NCBI GenBank assembly: GCA_023105745.1
Contig: JALGQZ010000007.1
Span: 55,781,569-55,845,568, forward strand
DNA length: 64,000 bases
DNA from: Austropuccinia psidii
Lineage: Eukaryota > Basidiomycota > Pucciniomycetes > Pucciniales > Sphaerophragmiaceae
Reading direction: 5' to 3'
A model generated the notes under the pieces. That model saw only the letters and a list, made by a program, of their open reading frames with translations. It made no database searches and was not told the DNA's origin. Shown here piece after piece: positions 48,960-58,998 of this stretch. A program made the position numbers and the translations under genes. The stretch's first letter is position 1. Each line of letters starts with the position of its first letter.

Positions 48960-50920
48960 AACACCCTCCCCAAAAAAATATTTCTGAAAATTAGGAAATA
49001 TTAAATATGAGTTTTTTTTCAAAAAAGAATTGATTGATTTGTTTATTATTATTTTAATTTTTAATTCAAAAAAGGTCAAATATAGCTTTATGGAAATCCA
49101 TTTTATGACATGCAATTGAATAGATGTAAAAAGCAGTTTGTAATGTGATTTTATATTTACATGCATTTTTATGTGTGGAATAAAGGCATGTGATATGCTT
49201 CAATTTCATTTCTTGCCCTGGATGTAGCTTTTTAATTAAAGGTGAGGCAGAATTAAATTAGTCAGCCCCATTTTGAATTATCAATAAAGGATTGAGGTTA
49301 AAAGCACTAATAAAATGTTTTTAACTTGGTTTTAAAGAATTCAATTTTTTTATACTCAAACTATATCATACTTAAATATTTTTTTAGGGTATTATATTGC
49401 CACAGTCCCTGTGGTATTCTATACCTTTTTTTTCAGACTGAAGCTCACAATTACTCATAAGGATAAAGAATTTCTACAGACCATCAATTAAACACCCAAA
49501 CTTACTACCAACAATCAAATTTACACCCAGAACTTACACCTCACTTACACTCCCATACCTCAGACACCAAGACAGACTGTAGGTGATACATAAACTGATT
49601 TCATTGCACCATTTATATTTAAATTTACACATCAAAAATCAATTACCACCAGATTACATTGAGGTGTAACATTACATATATATAACCCTTTAGCAACCAT
49701 TCTAACATAACTGGGGACCCATGTAACACTTAAAATACACCTGCATAGACAACAAAAGCACTTTAAATACCCAGTAACATTAAATTTTAATAAGAAACAC
49801 AGCCTTGGAACCTGCATAAGCTACACATCCTTATCAATAAAAACATCACCTGACCCCTCAAACACTAAACCCATCCTTATGCAATACAAATATCCAAAAA
49901 TCAAATGACCATAACCTTACCAAAATTGGATCATGTGACAAATAAATTCTGTGCATAAGGAAAATACCTTGTAAAAATGAGATCACATAATATATGCAAG
50001 CAAAATACACACTAAAAAGGAGTAGTCACATAACAAAAGACAACAAATGAAGAGGAATCAATGTGGAAAAAGACAACTTCATTAGGGGGTCCCTGAGTTC
50101 CCCAAAAGGTATAAATAAAAAGCCTCTCTACCCCCATCTTTCAAAATCCCCCCCATGAAAACATATCCTCAGCACCGGAATAATTCACCCTTCACCAAGA
50201 AGGTAGTCTAATATATTTTAGTGATTTTTTATTACCCAGTAGCTAAGCTCTTGTTATTATTTCACATTTTGGAAGTAACATTTTTTTCAAGAAAAAAGGC
50301 TATAAATTGGTTGGTAAGAGCCTAGATAAATTAAATTAAAATACATTCTATACGTTAAAAATTAATACACTCATTGACACATTTATAACTTGTAAATGCC
50401 AAGAAAGAAACTGGATTGGTTGTGATAACACAAGTATGCCTTATTAATTGAACAACAGGAATAAAGGGATTGTAAGAAAATTATTAGCAGTAACTGGCGT
50501 TTACTAATCATTTTTCCACATTTAAAAACAAACCCGGTTTCTCGCGTATCACTACTACCAACAATGCTTTTAAGTGAGTTTCATGGTTTTTGCAAAAGAC
50601 ATAATTAAACAACAAAGCCATTAATACTATTTTCTAGTCTTAATTTTCTCAATTTTGTCAACTAAAACCAAGAAAAAAAACCGTTAAGTTCTGATTATTC
50701 AGCCTGATGCAACGAAAACCCCTTGAGTTTTCCTAGTTAACGACAAGACCTCTAGGCAGATCTAGTCAAGGAAGTCAAGTATCGCATCGACTGTTCATAC
50801 CTGAATTTGCAAAACAAAGCCAATCCATCAAGATGAATGTCCCACGGTATTGGTCATTCCCCCCAAAACAAGTATAAATATGCAAACAATAAATCACAAA
50901 AGAAGTTTCAGTCATGTTTT
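48960..50920. other. Non-coding interior of the hAT-like element
   Basis: AT-rich with no supportable gene; small frames have simple-sequence composition. A run of CACTTACACTCC-like text lies at 49500-49560. Confidence 0.5.
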
Positions 50921-50924
50921 GCTG

Positions 50925-52262
50925 TTAAACTGAAGACCACATTGAGTTAAAAGGATTTTTTATATCAAAAAAAACATACGTGAGAATGGTAAGTGCGCTA
51001 CTGGGAACAGTGCGAATAAGGTTAACTCCCATTCCATGATAGAGCCCGAGAAATCCTTCATTTTTCATAATCGCCTTTAGAATATCTCTGACTCGAGGGT
51101 AGACCAGCTTCGATTCACAGAGTAGGTTTGGTGATAAAACCAAGCAGTTTGCATTCCGAGCCTTTTTTTCTAATGCATGCACTTGGAGCCTTGTTCTCAA
51201 GACTTCGTGAGGGTACGTTATCAGTGATGCCAACATTTTCGAGCAAGCAGAAGCGACTAAAATTTGAGCCGATGGCAAATCATCGGGATACTTTTTCTCT
51301 TTGACCCAAGAGAAAACAACATGATAAAGCAAGCCGTTGAATAGAGTGAAAATAATTAGGATGAGTATAGTGGGCAAATCAAAGAAAAATCCCTCGACGT
51401 ACGATAATATAATTTTATTTGTTCATATAAGGGAAAATGAATTTCAACATGGGTGATACCCAGCAAACTAGGCACGAGGCCATGGTAAAAACCTCGCAGA
51501 CCTTCTTTCTCATATATCCTACAAAAAGCATCAAATGTGTGGCGGTAGTGCTCTTCAGAAGGATCTCAATGAGTACGCTGGGCCTAATTGATTGAAGAAA
51601 ACAAACAAGCAATGAATGGTAAGAGCCAAGATATGTAAATCAGCTTATCTTCAAGACAAACCATAAAGCGAGTCTTGATTAGCCAGAGTGGATTAGTTGC
51701 TGTAGTTGAAATTGCACCGGCTGTCATGGCAGCTAGAACATGGGAAAGAATGGTTTCCTGATGATCTAATAAGAAGAGGACGTGAAATTACATCAGTTTC
51801 TCAGAGGCCAAAAACATATCAATAAAAGCAATTAATTTTTATAAGTTGACTTACTAGGCCTTAAACTAGCCAGCCTGGCTTTAGCGGCATCATAGACGGT
51901 GAAATAGATAACCCAAGTTGGTAGATAACCGATAATTGTTGGACCCAAGCCCCGATAGAGTCCACGATGACCCTCTTCTCGCCAAATTGTTTTTAAAGAC
52001 CCTAATGGATGATCAATTATGATTTTAAGACACCAGTAGGACAAAATCAAACGCGGTGAGTGCTTTATCGAATCAAATTGATTGAATAGAAAAAACCTAA
52101 GTGATTACTGACCAGTTAAGCCTTTGTATGAGGCCAGAGTCGAATTGGTATTGATTATGCTGCCTTGGGCCTGTAGTTTTGTCTTCAATACGTCCAATGG
52201 ACAAGTGACAATGCTACTGAGCAAGCCAGCACTAGCACTTTTGCAGTTTCCGTTGTATTTAC
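50925..52262 (-). pseudogene. Mitochondrial carrier (SLC25), NAD+ transporter-like, one premature stop
   Basis: Five exons with canonical sites and agreeing phases: about 52262-52113, 52001-51855, 51765-51662, 51583-51403 and 51298-50925. Three mitochondrial-carrier repeats appear in order: CPLDVLKTKLQAQG with GLYRG; NPLWLIKTRFM with GFYHGLVPSLLG; and YPHEVLRTRLQ with GLYHGMGVNLIRT. GYLPTWVIYFTVYD and ASACSKMLASLITYPHE match the yeast YIA6/YEA6 NAD+ carrier family best; a pyrimidine-nucleotide carrier is the alternative. Such proteins move nucleotides across the mitochondrial inner membrane. A TGA at 51566-51568 interrupts exon 4 at a spot where the family keeps a loop of the same length, so it looks like CGA-to-TGA decay. 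An acceptor further downstream could skip it. The first exon has no clear ATG. It lies inside the hAT-like element. Confidence 0.8.
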
Positions 52263-52400
52263 TATGTTTGAAGAAAATAATTTCAAATTTAAGATTTTTG
52301 AGATGATATAATTCAAATCATTTGAACTGTCTGAAATTTTCATCGTCGTCTTCTGAGCACCAAAAGGGCCTCATAATGAGCTCAGTACGTCAGAGCACCG

Positions 52401-52691
52401 TCAGATATTAAAAAACAAGCCAGGATTAGCTTCCAATACGCGAGTTAGATCAGCCAAGGAGGCAGGGTTTGCTAAGGGTGGTGCTGCTTGAGGTAAAGGA
52501 ATAGCTTCCAAATGCATAGGAGCCTGTACAACGCTTTGCGGAGGAGCTACATAATCAATTTGAACAGGTGGAGGGCTGGAAGGTTTCAAAAGTTGGAGTT
52601 GCTGTCGAATGTCTTCAACTTGGTTAATTGTGCTCACACAACTGAGACAAGTACAACAAAACAAGATTCTGGGATACAACCAGTAGGTCAT
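52401..52691 (-). CDS. Possible small Pro/Ala/Gln-rich protein, unrecognised
   Basis: 96 codons. The start has a hydrophobic Cys-rich run (ILFCCTCLSC), followed by QQLQLLKPSSPPP and a Pro/Ala-rich tail ending GLFFNI. It may be an exon or remnant of a larger gene, or the missing N-terminal side of the carrier locus, though no splice link to the carrier exons was found. Low confidence that it is translated. Confidence 0.25.
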   Translation of the reverse strand: MTYWLYPRILFCCTCLSCVSTINQVEDIRQQLQLLKPSSPPPVQIDYVAPPQSVVQAPMHLEAIPLPQAAPPLANPASLADLTRVLEANPGLFFNI

Positions 52692-52752
52692 TTTCCTCTG
52701 GGTTCACACAGCTACAATGGGAATGAAAGACTGTCAATAGAAGATACAAACA

Positions 52753-52799
52753 AATTAGTCAATTTATGACATTTTTTCTTGATCATAAATTGACTAATT
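52753..52799. repeat. Perfect 17-bp hairpin
   Basis: Arms AATTAGTCAATTTATGA (52753-52769) and its exact complement (52783-52799) with a 13-nt loop. It could be the folded end of a small element or an RNA hairpin between the carrier and TET-like genes. Confidence 0.6.
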
Positions 52800-53019
52800 G
52801 AGGGTCCCAAACAGCCTAGGACCCTTGGTTTTGCTATACAGCAGGTTATTGGAGCTGTATGACCCGCCACTTCTCTTTTTGGCAGTGGCAGGATTATTGG
52901 GAGGTCTGTATTGTTGTATGACAACAATATTAAAAAAACCAATTTGATTTTTTTTTTGGTCTTTTTCTCGCAATCTCCCAAAACAAAACAAATTATTTTT
53001 TCTTTTTTTATAATTCTTA

Positions 53020-53230
53020 ATTAAATTATTATTGATTTTTTTTTGATTTTTTTGAATTAATTAAATATATTTTTTTAAAAAAAACTGTTTGTATGGGAGT
53101 AAGTCAAAGAATGGCTAAACTCATTTAATAATGAGGCTAACGTTATTCAGTTTTTTTTAAAAAATTATTATTTCTTTAATTTTAAAAACTTTTTTTTTAC
53201 ACAAATCAAATTTTTATATTTCTCATTTCA
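53020..53230 (+). repeat. Upstream copy of a direct duplication before the TET-like gene
   Basis: Contains ACTGTTTGTATGGGAGTAAG, then AATGGCTAAACTCATTTAATAATG and ACGTTATTCAG. The same text recurs at 53367-53575, offset by about 348 bp. Confidence 0.75.
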
Positions 53231-53257
53231 TATTAAAAATATTTTTTTATCCAAAAA

Positions 53258-53358
53258 AAGTGTAACAATAGTTACTCTTTTTTTTTATCCAAAAAAATTG
53301 TAACAATAGTTACTCTTTTTTTTAATCCAAAAAAAGGGTAACGATAGTTACTCTTTTT
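53258..53358 (+). repeat. Three tandem units with GTAAC/GTTAC hairpins
   Basis: Three units of about 40 bp, each with (G)TAACAATAGTTACTC or a variant after a CCAAAAAA run. The core pairs GTAAC with GTTAC. Located between the two copies of the larger duplication. Confidence 0.7.
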
Positions 53359-53366
53359 CTTTAAAG

Positions 53367-53575
53367 AATATTAATTAATTTGTTATTATTTTTTTTCGAT
53401 ATTTTAAATTAATTGAATATTTTTTTTAAAAACAACTGTTTGTATGGGAGTAAGTCAAAGAGTGGCTAAACTCATTTTATAATGAGGCTAACGTTATTCA
53501 GTTTTTTTAAAAAAATTATTATTTTTCTTCAACTTTAAAAAGTTTTTTTTAAACAAATTCAATTCTTATATTTTT
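53367..53575 (+). repeat. Downstream copy of the duplication, abutting the TET-like start codon
   Basis: Ends just before the ATG at 53593, so it includes what should be the promoter and 5' UTR of the dioxygenase gene. The upstream copy is therefore a duplicated promoter-like region. Confidence 0.7.
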
Positions 53576-53592
53576 CATTTCAAATCTCCACT

Positions 53593-54744
53593 ATGCCTAG
53601 AAAATTAAAACAAAAGTCATCTAGAATCCATAATAGAAAACAAATAATTTCTAATAATCAAAGATCCCATCAACATACCCGTCAAAAAAAATCTAAAATC
53701 CTTCGATGTGATTTAGCTAACCCTTATATTAGAACTTGCAATTTATCTAATGAAAATTTTTTCAATCCAATTCCAACAAATGATAACAATAGAAAATCTC
53801 TTAGACCTATTTTTCTAACCAAAACTCCTAGTTATAGAAATTATATTAAAGAAAATTATTTCTCTTTAGATTTTGGATTTACTATTTTAAATGATCAAAC
53901 AATTCCTGATACTTATTTTAAATCATTTGAAATAGCTCAATTTATTCCTTTCAAAAATTTAAAAGATATTGAAAAATCAGAAATTAATTTTTTAAGTACT
54001 TTTTTATATAAATATAAATTTTTTTTGAATAAACAACAAGAAACTGGAAATAAAATTAGTGGTACTATGTATGCTATTGGATGGAGACCACCCAGGCTTG
54101 GAGATTCTACTATTGGTAGATATATCAATTCTAGTGCTATTTCTAATAATCTCCAATTATATAATAGTTTAACTTCAGAACTTAGCAAAATTCAAAATAT
54201 TCTGAAAAATCTTTATCAAAAATTTACTTCTATAATATTTCAACATAATTCTAGTAAGATGGAAGAATATAATATTCCTGGTTTTGAGATTTTAGATCTT
54301 GCTGATTTTAATTCTACTTTTGCAAATCAATTAACCCTTACTATTGATAGTTTTTCCAATTTTCCTCATTGTGATAAAACTGATTGTTCAGAATATGCTT
54401 ATTTTCTTTCTATTCCTATTTCTAAATCTGATGGTAGTTTAATTTTTGAAAATTATGACTTTTTTAATGAATTTTTTGTTTTTCCTGATTATAGGTTTAA
54501 TATTAATTTAACTGGTAAAGAACCAGGAATTGTAGAAATGGTGTGGAAAGCCAAAAGCACCCGTCATTTTACTCTTTATCCAGAAGGTGGTCAAAATAAT
54601 TGTTTTACAAGATTATCTATGTCTTTACAAATTTCTAAAAAAGCATATAATATTTTCAAAAATTTAGCAGAAGGAAAAATATCCAATTTTAGTGCAGATG
54701 ATCATTCTTCAATTGTAAATAGATTTTCCTCTTCCTCCAAATAA
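53593..54744 (+). CDS. TET/JBP-like 2OG-Fe(II) dioxygenase, apparently complete
   Basis: A 383-codon frame without introns, ATG start after a duplicated AT-rich leader. Residues 1-45 are Lys/Arg/Ser/Gln-rich and may be nuclear-targeting or DNA-contacting. The catalytic fold shows MYAIGWR (159-165), HxD iron ligands H259 and D261 in FPHCDKTD, the probable distal H325 in TRHFT and R340 in FTRLSMSLQ, the likely 2-oxoglutarate anchor. It is a paralogue of gene 2 (36289/46873). All expected ligands are present, so it may be active. Family knowledge: TET/JBP-like oxygenases have expanded in basidiomycetes and often travel with DNA transposons. Substrate oxidation of modified bases is inferred. The codon use is extremely AT-rich compared with gene 2. 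Confidence 0.8.
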   Translation: MPRKLKQKSSRIHNRKQIISNNQRSHQHTRQKKSKILRCDLANPYIRTCNLSNENFFNPIPTNDNNRKSLRPIFLTKTPSYRNYIKENYFSLDFGFTILNDQTIPDTYFKSFEIAQFIPFKNLKDIEKSEINFLSTFLYKYKFFLNKQQETGNKISGTMYAIGWRPPRLGDSTIGRYINSSAISNNLQLYNSLTSELSKIQNILKNLYQKFTSIIFQHNSSKMEEYNIPGFEILDLADFNSTFANQLTLTIDSFSNFPHCDKTDCSEYAYFLSIPISKSDGSLIFENYDFFNEFFVFPDYRFNINLTGKEPGIVEMVWKAKSTRHFTLYPEGGQNNCFTRLSMSLQISKKAYNIFKNLAEGKISNFSADDHSSIVNRFSSSSK

Positions 54745-55300
54745 ATTTCATACTTTTTAATCCAAATCAATGAAATGTATCATATGACTAGTTGTGACAA
54801 ATAGCAGTAAGAAAAAATAACTTCTGAGTTCAACTTCCATAAGGTAATGAATACCTTTATACCATAGATTCAAAAGATTTCAGGCATTTTTCTCTCTATT
54901 CAGAATATTTTTAGCACACACTTCCAACAAAAATTCCTCAAATTGAAATTTTTCAACTTACAGTTAAAAAAATTGGGATTACAGAGATCTTCTGGTAGGT
55001 ATATATAAGGGAGATAGAAAGCTAAATTAAAGATTCATATATTTTAAAAATTAATTATTAATTCAAATTTAATTAAGAGGTATTAAACTATTAGAAATAG
55101 TAATGCCTTCATATTAATATTTAAATTATTAATATAATAAATCAGGAAAATATTTCTATTATACAAATGATTTCTGACTTTCCAATTAAGAATTTTTAAA
55201 CAATTATTAATGTAGATATTTTGAAGAGGAATTATGTGATAAAGTCATTAATAATTGGAGAGTTCTATATGTCAATAAATTATTTTTTGAAGTAATTCAT
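54745..55300. other. AT-rich stretch, no gene seen
   Basis: Between the dioxygenase stop and the subterminal repeats of the hAT-like element. No feature supported. Confidence 0.5.
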
Positions 55301-55309
55301 GCCAATTTT

Positions 55310-55493
55310 CAAATATTCAAAAAAAAAATTCGAATTTTTGAATAATATTCATTTCAAATATGTGAAAAAAAAATTCGAATTTTTGAATATTTGGAAATGA
55401 ATATTTGAAGGGTGGGGAAATTCGATTCTGAATATTTGAAGGGTAGGGAAATTCGATTTTGAATATTCAATGGCCATCAAAATTCGACGAATA
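55310..55493. repeat. Right subterminal repeat region of hAT-like element
   Basis: Repeated ATTCGAATTTTTGAATA words and two tandem copies of GAATATTTGAAGGGT(G/A)GGGAAATTCGATT with a period near 31 bp. TTCGAA/ATTCG words also fill the left subterminal region. Confidence 0.7.
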
Positions 55494-55512
55494 TTTGAAA
55501 AGCCATGCCTTG
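55494..55512 (-). repeat. Right terminal inverted repeat of hAT-like element
   Basis: Read inward on the minus strand: CAAGGCATGGCTTTTCAAA; 17 of 19 match to the left end. Confidence 0.75.
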
Positions 55513-55520
55513 ATAGTAAA
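55513..55520. repeat. Right 8-bp target-site duplication (ATAGTAAA)
   Basis: Exact copy of 48727-48734. Confidence 0.8.
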
Positions 55521-55668
55521 TATGAATCATTGAGGAATCATAATAAATTCACATGAACAAATAACATAAGAGAAATTGAAAATATCTTTCATTGAATACG
55601 AAAAATTTATCTAAAGGAGTGTATTACAAAAGGTAAAAAGAGGAAAGAATACGATTTTTTTTTGCATT

Positions 55669-56985
55669 TTATTTTTCTAAGAATTTTGAGACTATCCCGG
55701 TGATGTCCTCCTTTGGATAAGCCTCCATCGCCTCGCCAAGGAGGGAGTTTAGTTCCTCCCGGAATTCCCGGTGCATCTCATTTTGATGAGTTGCATCCAC
55801 GAAAGGAATCATGTGGAGCAACCGACGATGCTCCAACAAGATTCGGTTGATCGATTTGTGGACGATGGCTCGAGGAATCATTAGGATCGGGCGCACATCA
55901 GTGAATTCCTGGCGAGCGTCATCGTAGGAATGAGAGGAGCTAGGCACGGGGGGGGAGAAGGCAGTTGGGTTCTTGGCGGCAATGGGAGGGATATTCGGGG
56001 AAGGAACCAGGGTAGGAGTGGAGGGAGGGGGAACAGGAGGGGAAAGTGGCGGAGTCGGTGAAGAAGAAGGGGGGGATCCGACTGGCGTATCGTCGATGAT
56101 GATAATCAAGAGGGGAGTGGCAGGACAAGCTGGAGAGGGTCGAAGAAAATATGAGGAAAAGTGAATAGGAGTAAAGAAAGAGAATTTGTGACTTACCAAA
56201 AGGTTCCTCCGTGGATTGCGTCGGAGCCACCTCAGGTTCTGGCTCACGAGTCGGAACGTCCTCGGGTGGCTCGGAGGAATGGGTGGCTTCTAAAAAAGAA
56301 GGAAGAGTCAGTTAACTTGATGCAAAAGTGCAAATGAGAAAAGAGAAAGTTGGCTGCTTACCGCAGAATAAGTCCTCCGACCATCGGGTGCCACTCGGGC
56401 CTGGAGTGGGTTGCCACGGGGTTTGCTCGCAAGGCAAACTAGGAACGGGAGAGTCTTGTTGGGGGGGATTCGGGGTGTTTTGTTCTATGAGTAATGGAAA
56501 AAAGTCAGTATTATTGCGTGAAGATAAATGAGATAAGGAGGAGAAAGAAAACTTACTTTGGCATTTGAATCCCATCGGTGACGATCAGCCCAAGCTTGAA
56601 TGTCCTCTTTCCATCGCCATCCTTCATCGGCCAGATAATCACTTTGCTCAGGTCGAGGAGTGAAGTGACCATCGGATGGTGGCCTAGGAGGGGGGGTGGA
56701 CAAATTGATGCTTGAGGGGACTGGGCTAATTTTCCGGAATCGTTCCCGTCGGCCTGCTTGAGGTCCCGGTGTCCATTTGCGCTCGGATATTGTTTCATCA
56801 TCATCGACCACAAAGGAGTCCTCGCGAGGGCGTCTTGGGCGAGAACTCCTCTGGCCTCGTGGTCGGAAGGGGCGGACAATGAGCGAACATTTCTTGTGTG
56901 CTTGTCGGCAAGCATCACAAGCGTCGGTTGTCGTCGAGGAACGAATGCAGGGGATGCCCCGCTTGGTGCATAACGTGCACAACAT
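55669..56985 (-). CDS. Zinc-cluster-like, proline-rich multi-exon gene (rust family, function unknown)
   Basis: Exons: 56985-56557, 56484-56362, 56289-56197 and 56129-55669, each intron GTAAG...AG and 64-72 nt. Exon 1 starts at an ATG straight after TTTTTAG, so a 5' UTR intron is likely. It encodes a Cys-rich motif (MLCTLCTKRGIPC ... CDACRQAHKKC), resembling a zinc cluster, then an Arg-rich basic stretch and acidic residues. Exons 2-4 share one frame and encode Pro-rich text, IIIIDDTPVGS, then a helical C-terminus (RAIVHKSINRILLEHRRLL ... GIVSKFLEK). Splicing exon 1 to exon 2 as drawn is one base out of frame with exons 2-4, so this copy may be frameshifted or use another junction. Families like this are very numerous in Austropuccinia as I recall; it may be transposon-related. 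DNA binding is inferred only from the Cys motif. Confidence 0.55.
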
Positions 56986-57360
56986 CTAAAAACAAAACAA
57001 AACAGGTTAGTAACTGAATAGAAAGTAAGCAATCAAGAAAGAAAAGGAGGACATACGATGATTTATAATTTTAAAACGGAATTCAAATTAAAAAAGCTCT
57101 AGTAGGAGGTTTTTAAAAGTCTAGAAGAGAGTCGTGAAGAAAGAAAATGATTAATATCGGATCATAATGTTGACAAAAGTTCAATTGGAGAAAACGTACA
57201 AAGTAGATAGAAGTGGGGTTCTGAAATTATCAGCAGGAAAAACAAAAAGCGAGAAGGAAGGGGAGTGGGGTTAGTCAAGTGCGAAAGAAAAGACTGGAAA
57301 TGCAGGAAGACGAGGAGGAATACGCACAAGAAGGAGATGGGGAAGCTGAGACAATCGCAG

Positions 57361-57685
57361 CAGTCGCAGCACCCGACAAAGGCTCCGCTTCAAGGCATGT
57401 GGGCAAAATTGATACTCAGTTGCAGCAGTTGCAGCACCCGACAAAGGCTCAGCTTCAAGGCGTGTGGGCAAAATTGATACTCAGTCGCAGCAGTTTCAGC
57501 ACCCGACAAAGGCTCAGCTTCAAGGCATGTGGGCAAAATTGAAGCTCAGTCGCAGCAGTGGCAGCACCCGAAAAAAGCTCAGCTTCAGAGCGTGTGGGCA
57601 AAATTGAAGCTCAGTCGCAGCAGTTGCAGTACCCAACAAAGGCTCAGCTTCAAGGCGTGTGGGCAAAATTGAAACTCAGTCGCAG
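57361..57685 (+). repeat. Tandem array, five units of exactly 65 bp
   Basis: Unit starts fall at 57361, 57426, 57491, 57556 and 57621. Each begins CAGT(C/T)GCAGCACCCGACAAAGG or a variant and contains GTGTGGGCAAAATTGA. 65 is not a multiple of 3, so frames across it are not credible genes. The word CCCGACA is also a core of the arrays at 22.7 and 48.3 kb. Confidence 0.9.
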
Positions 57686-57690
57686 CGAAT

Positions 57691-57716
57691 GCTGCAACTG
57701 AGCTTCAATTTTGGCC
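57691..57716 (-). repeat. Inverted partial unit after the 65-bp array
   Basis: GCTGCAACTGAGCTTCAATT is the reverse complement of the end/start of the array unit (AATTGAAGCTCAGTTGCAGC type), so the last unit and this segment can fold into a long hairpin. Confidence 0.7.
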
Positions 57717-58996
57717 TGAGGCAGAAGAACAATGGGGTTCTGGCTGAGTATTGCTATTGATTGAATTGTCAAGCTCAGTCGAATCCCCTTTGTTTCCTTA
57801 AATAGCCACCTGATCACCCAGGAAGGTGGTTGTGAGGCCCTCGTTGAATCTGCATGGTGGGTGCAATGCACATGTGCCCCATGCAGAAATGCACGTGGTG
57901 CATTTGGTCACAGGTGATCGCGGCAAGCATACCGGCCTTATGGCTGGGTGATAGTGTTTGAACAAAGGGTCGGGCGGCTGTATGACAAGTGAATACAGCG
58001 TAATCTTGGCTCGACCCATTGCTCAGGTCTGCTTTCGGGTCATAATTGAAATGCTCAGTGGCTGAACATTTTAATTGCACAGTTAATGAACTATTGATAT
58101 AACAATATCAAATGCACCATGCTGAGCAATTGCTAGGTCATTTTTGTAAGCACACAATCTGAGCATTTGACACAGCATCGGATGACATTTTAGCCAGGTG
58201 CAGCAGTTCACACGCTTTGGTGAAGTGCTCCAAACTGAGGCTTCCAATGAACTATTGCAAAAATGGTCCGGACCATGGCCTGACTGAGCACTTCCACACG
58301 GTCCAAGCTGACCATGACATGCTCAGCTTGCGTGTGCAAAGCGGGTGAAACACAATGCTGAGCATGTGGCACATGAGCTACGTATATGGAAACAATCCGA
58401 AGGCAGATAACCATTGGCTATATGCATGCAGGCTGAAGTAGTATTACACCTTCCTAATCTGTACAGCCGACACTGTAGTACGCAGTACACCTTTGTAAAT
58501 GTATGCTGCAGGGAAGAGCAAAAGCTGTTCAACTATTTAACATGCAATCACGTCAAGCCATCAAGTCATATATCTCAACTGCATCCCTTTGATGCAACTT
58601 GTTGGACAGCTCTGCCTAACTGCGGCACAGATGGGCGTGTAATCCAAGTTAATGTAAGTGGGTGATATTGGGGCAAACTTTGACTGTCCGCGCGTGCTCA
58701 TTGGCGGGCAGCCACACACTTTCTCATATGCACCACCTGAGGGGTCATACGCAGGCAACTTTCACACGCCTGGAAGACATATCTTACTGCCAGTCTTCCG
58801 ACCGGCTATTTTCTTGGTTGGGTAGTCAGCTGCACTGCAGACGCTCACCCGCTCGCACATGGAAACCTGAGGTCAATCAGTGTGGATTTAGTTCAGCCTC
58901 ATCCGCATTAGAATAATCCCGGCCTATGATTGTGTCGGGATCTCCTACTCCGGGTCATTTTCTGCACGTTCTCAAGCGCTCCACACAATCAAACTC
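57717..58996. other. Intergenic stretch with dispersed TGCTCAG/CTGAGCA words
   Basis: No gene supported. TGCTCAG or its complement appears at about 58018, 58050, 58120, 58318 and 58354, with CTGAGCA variants at 58159 and 58284. Some frames are open but overlap in several phases without protein-like features. Confidence 0.5.
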
Positions 58997-58998
58997 AT

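Larger units (their letters stand above)
48735..55512. mobile_element. hAT-like DNA transposon carrying carrier and TET-like genes
   Basis: The left end CAAGGCATGGCTATTCGAA and the inverted right end CAAGGCATGGCTTTTCAAA match at 17 of 19 positions. They are flanked by the exact 8-bp duplication ATAGTAAA. An 8-bp TSD with a CA-starting TIR is typical of the hAT superfamily. Both subterminal regions are rich in TTCGAA/ATTCGAAT words, as expected for transposase-binding sites. The 6,778 bp interior has a broken mitochondrial carrier gene (minus strand) and a TET-like dioxygenase gene (plus strand), but no recognisable transposase, so it would be non-autonomous. An alternative is two separate short elements, but the shared TSD at the outer ends argues for one insertion. 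Confidence 0.7.

Noticed and set aside
57265..57542. Open frames over the 65-bp array
   Set aside because: The period is not a multiple of three and several frames stay open only because of the repeat.
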